Assembly (NCBI RefSeq): GCF_014641595.1
Contig: NZ_BMIA01000001.1
Span: 2,604,426 to 2,668,425, forward strand
Direction: 5' to 3'
Origin: Dyadobacter endophyticus
GTDB lineage: Bacteria; Bacteroidota; Bacteroidia; Cytophagales; Spirosomataceae
Length of the DNA: 64,000 nt
A program made the position numbers and the translations under genes. The notes beneath the pieces were generated by a model. The model was not told where the DNA came from. It was given only the letters and a program-made list of their open reading frames with translations, and did not search any database. Shown here piece after piece: positions 60,853-64,000 of the stretch. Numbering within the stretch: the stretch's first letter is position 1; every line of letters starts with the position of its first letter.

Positions 60853-63298
60853 CCGGGTTACTCAATGCTGCTTTCATACTTTGCAAACTGATTGTCAGGA
60901 GCGTCAGGCCCAGCAGCAGCAATGGCGGAACCAGGAAAATAGAGGCGCCCAGGCCAATGTGGAAGGCATAGTTGTCTAGCCAGGCTTTGGCTATGAAGTA
61001 CACGATGGGCACGGCGATCAGCGAGGCCAGCATGACCAGTTTCACGAAGTCTTTTGAAATAAGGACCAGCAAGCCGCCGATCGTCGCACCCAGTACTTTT
61101 CTAATCCCGATTTCCTTGGTACGCAGCCTGATTACAAAGCTCGACAGGCCCAGCAGCCCCATACACGCCACGAGGATGGCAAGCACCGCAAAAAGGCCGA
61201 AGACATTGCCCAGCCGCTGGTCGGCCTGATATTGCTTGTTGAAATACTCGTCCAGGAAAAAGTATTCGAACGGGTTTCCGGTAAAAGTCTTTTTGTAGAG
61301 ATTCCCGATGTCGGCAAGGCTTCTGGCGAAATCTCCCCGTCGGACATTCACCGAAATATATTTCCATTCGGTGCGGGTGGGATAATAAAACAGGATCGGG
61401 TCGTATTTTTCTTTCATCGATCGCTGATGAAAGTTTTTGACCACGCCTATTACCCTGCACGGTAGCTCATTCTGCCCTAATTTAAATTTGATATCCTGAT
61501 TCACGGCGGCTGCGGCGTCGGGATATCCCAACGCTTTAACGACCTCCTCATTAACGAGTACTTTATTATTGGTGGTCATTTGCATGTCCGACGAATCCGC
61601 ATTCTCAAAATTCCGGCCCGCCACCAGCTGGATTTTGTACGATGGGAGAAACTGCTCATCGATTTCCATGAGGTAGCTCGTAAAATTCTTGTCGACACCC
61701 TGGCTTGCCCGTCGCACGGCGTTGCGATACCTGATCGTATTTCCGGGAATATCGGATGTGGCCGTAGCGGGGCCGATCGACGGTACATTGCGCATCTCGG
61801 ATTTGAAGAACCGGTACTTTCTGAAAACAGTCGTGTCGTTGACTACCGGCGCCTTCACGATCAATAGCTGGTCTTTGTCATAACCCAGGCTGCCATTCCG
61901 CATGTAGTTGAATTGTTTCAGCACCACGAACGTGCAGGCGATCAATATAATGGAAAGCGTGAACTGAAACGATACCAGCACCCTTCGCATCGAGATGCCC
62001 GACCGCGACTGGACCATCAGGCCTTTTAGTACTTTTACCGGGAGAAAAGACGACAACACGAATGCGGGATAAGCACCCACAAGCAAAGCCCCTGCCATAA
62101 AAACCAGCAACGCTGTCGCCCAGAACCGTGGTTCGCTGCCCAAGCCGGTAGAAAAGAAATCCTGACTAATTTGTTTACCCACAAAACCATCGAAAAACGG
62201 ACCGAACAAAACGATAAACACAACCGCCAAAAGAAGGGATAGCAGATTGATAATCAGTGATTCAAACAAAAATTGACCGATCAGCTGTTTTTTAAATGCA
62301 CCCACTACTTTTCTCAAACCGACCTCCTTGGCCCGTTCCATCGATTTGGCCGTCGAAAGATTAATGTAGTTTATCCAGGCAATCAGCAAAATAAATACGC
62401 CGATAATACCCAGGAAATACACTTCTTTCTGACTGCCGTTTGCCTCTGTTTCATGCAGGTAGTTGGAATTGAGATGAATATCGGTCAGTGGCTGCAATTC
62501 GAAGCTGCATCCGAAGTTCAGCTCTTTCATTTTGGCGGCCAGGTACTTATTAATGAATGCCGGAAATTTGGCCTCGACTTTTTTGGGATCCGTGCCCGGC
62601 GCGAGGAGCACATAGTTGTAAAATTCCGGGTACGTCCATTCCTGGAAGCCCCATTCGTGCCCTACCGTTTCAAAGGAGATCAGCATATCGAACTTGAAAT
62701 GCGAATTTTCAGGCATTTCCTTGTAAACAGCCGTCACCTTCAGCGGAAGGTCGCTGTTCAGTTTCAATATTTTTCCGAGCGGATTGGTTTTACCAAAATA
62801 CCTTGCGGCTGTGCGCTCCGAGATCGCGATGGCCCTCTCTCCGGCAAGGCAGGTCGCCGGGTCGCCGGAAATCAGTGGGTAGCTGAAGATTTTGAAGAAG
62901 GATTGGTCGGCGATAAAAATATTGCCCTCGTTAAAAGTCTTTGGCGCCGCACCTCCGTCTGTATACGACATAGTCGAGGCATTCATAAACAGCGAAACAC
63001 TCACGATACGAACATAATCCAGCACCTCGGGAAAATCCGCCTTCATCGCCGGGCCCAGCGCCGGGTGGTTGGTCGCCGTGGTGGGCACATCCGCCATACT
63101 GCCCGAATAGGAGATCGGGACGCGGTAAATATTGGCCGCATTCACATTGAAGCGGTCGTAGCTGTTTTCGAAGTAGACATATTGAAATACAAAAAAACAG
63201 GCAGCTATCCCCAATGCCAGGCCAAAAATGTTGATCGCGGAGAAAGCCTTGTTTCTCCACAAATTCCGCCGCGCAATTTTGAAGTAATTACCGAGCAT
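60830..63298 (-). CDS. FtsX-like ABC transporter permease (MacB-type)
   Basis: 822 residues, the common Bacteroidota double-FtsX permease. N-terminal MLGNYFKIARRNLWRNKAFS and TM helix, a large periplasmic MacB_PCD-like domain (about 45-275), then TM helices near 290, 345 and 395. A second N-terminal-like half (RRVLVSFQFTLSIILIACTF) and three more helices follow, with SSFVIRLRTKEIGIRKVLGA as the coupling motif. No ATPase gene is next to it, as is usual for this family. Substrate unknown; such proteins often act in stress or envelope export. Confidence 0.92.
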   Translation of the reverse strand: MLGNYFKIARRNLWRNKAFSAINIFGLALGIAACFFVFQYVYFENSYDRFNVNAANIYRVPISYSGSMADVPTTATNHPALGPAMKADFPEVLDYVRIVSVSLFMNASTMSYTDGGAAPKTFNEGNIFIADQSFFKIFSYPLISGDPATCLAGERAIAISERTAARYFGKTNPLGKILKLNSDLPLKVTAVYKEMPENSHFKFDMLISFETVGHEWGFQEWTYPEFYNYVLLAPGTDPKKVEAKFPAFINKYLAAKMKELNFGCSFELQPLTDIHLNSNYLHETEANGSQKEVYFLGIIGVFILLIAWINYINLSTAKSMERAKEVGLRKVVGAFKKQLIGQFLFESLIINLLSLLLAVVFIVLFGPFFDGFVGKQISQDFFSTGLGSEPRFWATALLVFMAGALLVGAYPAFVLSSFLPVKVLKGLMVQSRSGISMRRVLVSFQFTLSIILIACTFVVLKQFNYMRNGSLGYDKDQLLIVKAPVVNDTTVFRKYRFFKSEMRNVPSIGPATATSDIPGNTIRYRNAVRRASQGVDKNFTSYLMEIDEQFLPSYKIQLVAGRNFENADSSDMQMTTNNKVLVNEEVVKALGYPDAAAAVNQDIKFKLGQNELPCRVIGVVKNFHQRSMKEKYDPILFYYPTRTEWKYISVNVRRGDFARSLADIGNLYKKTFTGNPFEYFFLDEYFNKQYQADQRLGNVFGLFAVLAILVACMGLLGLSSFVIRLRTKEIGIRKVLGATIGGLLVLISKDFVKLVMLASLIAVPIVYFIAKAWLDNYAFHIGLGASIFLVPPLLLLGLTLLTISLQSMKAALSNPVKSLKSE

Positions 63299-63645
63299 AT
63301 CAGCGCAAGTTTAAGGTTGGATAACGGGGATACAGCGTATGCTACGCAAAAGTCGCGCCCGGGCACAAAACTCTTCTTAAATTATTAATTATCAATAATT
63401 TACATTGTTGATTACGCAAATTTAATGTCCAAAAGTGAACACATTCGTTCGCTTTTGCGAAAGGCATTGGCCGGATGTAGTCCCGAAATGTAAATTTTCA
63501 ATCGGAAATTTTTTTTATTATAATAATTTCCATTTCCTTTGCTGGAAATTAATTTTAATAAAAAAATTTCCAATCAAGCCGGGTGCCAGGCCGTTCCGCT
63601 TGTCAGCCAGTCTGTACTTTGTTTCACTTCAAATCATCGAATCTC
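63299..63645. other. AT-rich intergenic region with tandem GGAAATT/AATTTCC repeats
   Basis: 347 bp between divergent genes, no ORF of note. Two 28-bp inverted repeats, each GGAAATT...AATTTCC with an AT-only middle, start at 63504 and 63544 (40 bp apart, about four helical turns). A -7-like minus-strand box TAAATTTG (63424-63417) lacks a matching TTG. The repeats are 75-142 bp upstream of the secreted-protein ATG and could be paired operators. Confidence 0.45.
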
Positions 63646-64000
63646 ATGAGAAAAGCCGGTATTTTTCTGTTCCTGCTATTTTTGGGCGCCACTGCCGCCT
63701 GTTTTTCACAAGCTTCCGCTCCCGCTGATTTCTTCGCCGGGAAATGGGAAATTACCGTCCTGAACTCGCCCAAAGGTGACGTCGTTTTTCTAACCGACCT
63801 GGTCCGGAAAGACGGATTACTCACCGGCGACCTCGTCGAGAAGGGCGATGCTGCCAATGGTACCCGCAAAATTTTGAAAGCCGAGGATAGCGCCGACAAA
63901 CTGGTGCTCGTTTTCGAATCGTCGCAAGGCGGGGAAATGAGCCTGGAACTGGCAAAAGTGGATAACGACAACCTGAAAGGCACGCTTTATACTTTCGAGG
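63646..64000 (+). CDS. Secreted protein of unknown function, truncated at the window end
   Basis: The frame opens at ATG 63646 and stays open to the window end (118 residues). Signal peptide MRKAGIFLFLLFLGATAACF followed by SQA, then a beta-rich domain: FFAGKWEITVLNSPKGDVVF and KLVLVFESSQGGEMSLELAK. The FAGKWE...GDVVF...L.G pattern resembles small lipocalin- or calycin-like stand-alone domains found in Bacteroidota, but no family is certain. Promoter not found; it lies beyond the GGAAATT repeats. Confidence 0.75.
   Translation, partial: MRKAGIFLFLLFLGATAACFSQASAPADFFAGKWEITVLNSPKGDVVFLTDLVRKDGLLTGDLVEKGDAANGTRKILKAEDSADKLVLVFESSQGGEMSLELAKVDNDNLKGTLYTFE

Noticed and set aside
62273..63388. 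371-codon frame antisense to the FtsX permease
   Set aside because: Lies inside a full-length, well-supported permease; composition is that of a shadow frame.
1..64000. tRNA or rRNA genes, insertion sequences, integrase or attachment sites, CRISPR arrays
   Set aside because: Scanned for transposase, integrase or Cas-like proteins and repeated spacer arrays among the genes and gaps; none recognised by eye. A covariance-model search for tRNAs would be decisive.

Overview
This window looks like the chromosome of a soil- or plant-type member of the Bacteroidota, order Cytophagales, with a Dyadobacter/Spirosomataceae-like flavour (genus is an inference). The supporting signs are a SusC/SusD pair, a type IX secretion sorting domain, PorT-like barrel and FtsX-type permease families, LytS/LytTR and ECF42-type signalling, and several promoters with the Bacteroidota pattern TTG-N19..21-TAnnTTTG. 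No rRNA, tRNA, CRISPR array, prophage or insertion sequence was seen. Both ends cut a gene.

Layout. 1-7.2 kb (minus strand): a sigma-54 activator followed by a truncated TPR protein, an operon of azoreductase, a DGPF/YCII protein and an ECF42-type sigma factor, and a TPR lipoprotein histidine kinase. 7.4-10.6 kb: a TonB-dependent siderophore-type receptor and a NIPSNAP protein. 11.0-14.6 kb (plus): a tightly overlapping biotin operon (unknown ferritin-like diiron protein, bioF, bioD, bioA). 14.6-19.0 kb (minus): a very large secreted purple-acid-phosphatase-like protein, split by a frameshift from its sorting domain. 19.3-24.5 kb: a LodA/LodB quinone-cofactor oxidase pair, then a MarR regulator divergent from an FAD monooxygenase. 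24.5-30.6 kb: GH95-like glycosidase plus TlpA thioredoxin, a small outer-membrane barrel, and a LytS/LytTR two-component pair whose regulator is frameshifted in an A6/T6 run.

30.7-57.1 kb is a long minus-strand block. In transcription order it holds a sugar MFS transporter, a DUF4185-like lipoprotein, a ROK kinase, a mannose-6-phosphate isomerase fused to a kinase-like domain, a GH38-like glycosidase and a GntR/UTRA regulator. Then come SusC, SusD, an FG-GAP/ASPIC lipoprotein, a vanadium-haloperoxidase-like PAP2 protein, and a three-gene operon of planctomycete-type cytochrome/DUF1549-DUF1553, DUF1501 and DUF2231-cytochrome-LRR proteins. Three promoters in this block (MFS, susC, cytochrome operon) share the architecture TTG-N19/20-TAnnTTTG-n-ACAnnn, with ATATGT on the plus strand next to the -7 box. 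This suggests one regulator, probably the GntR protein, ties oligosaccharide uptake and catabolism to the periplasmic cytochrome operon. SusC appears to have a leader of about 425 nt rich in hairpins.

57.4-64 kb: a small lipoprotein, a three-gene plus-strand operon (two small membrane proteins and a TetR regulator) with a perfect operator-like palindrome at its promoter, a divergent HxlR/NmrA pair with two interleaved promoters and three palindromes, an FtsX-type permease, and the start of a secreted protein.

The best candidates for something undescribed are the diiron protein locked into the biotin operon, the shared operator set linking the utilisation locus to the DUF1501/cytochrome operon, and the structured susC leader.
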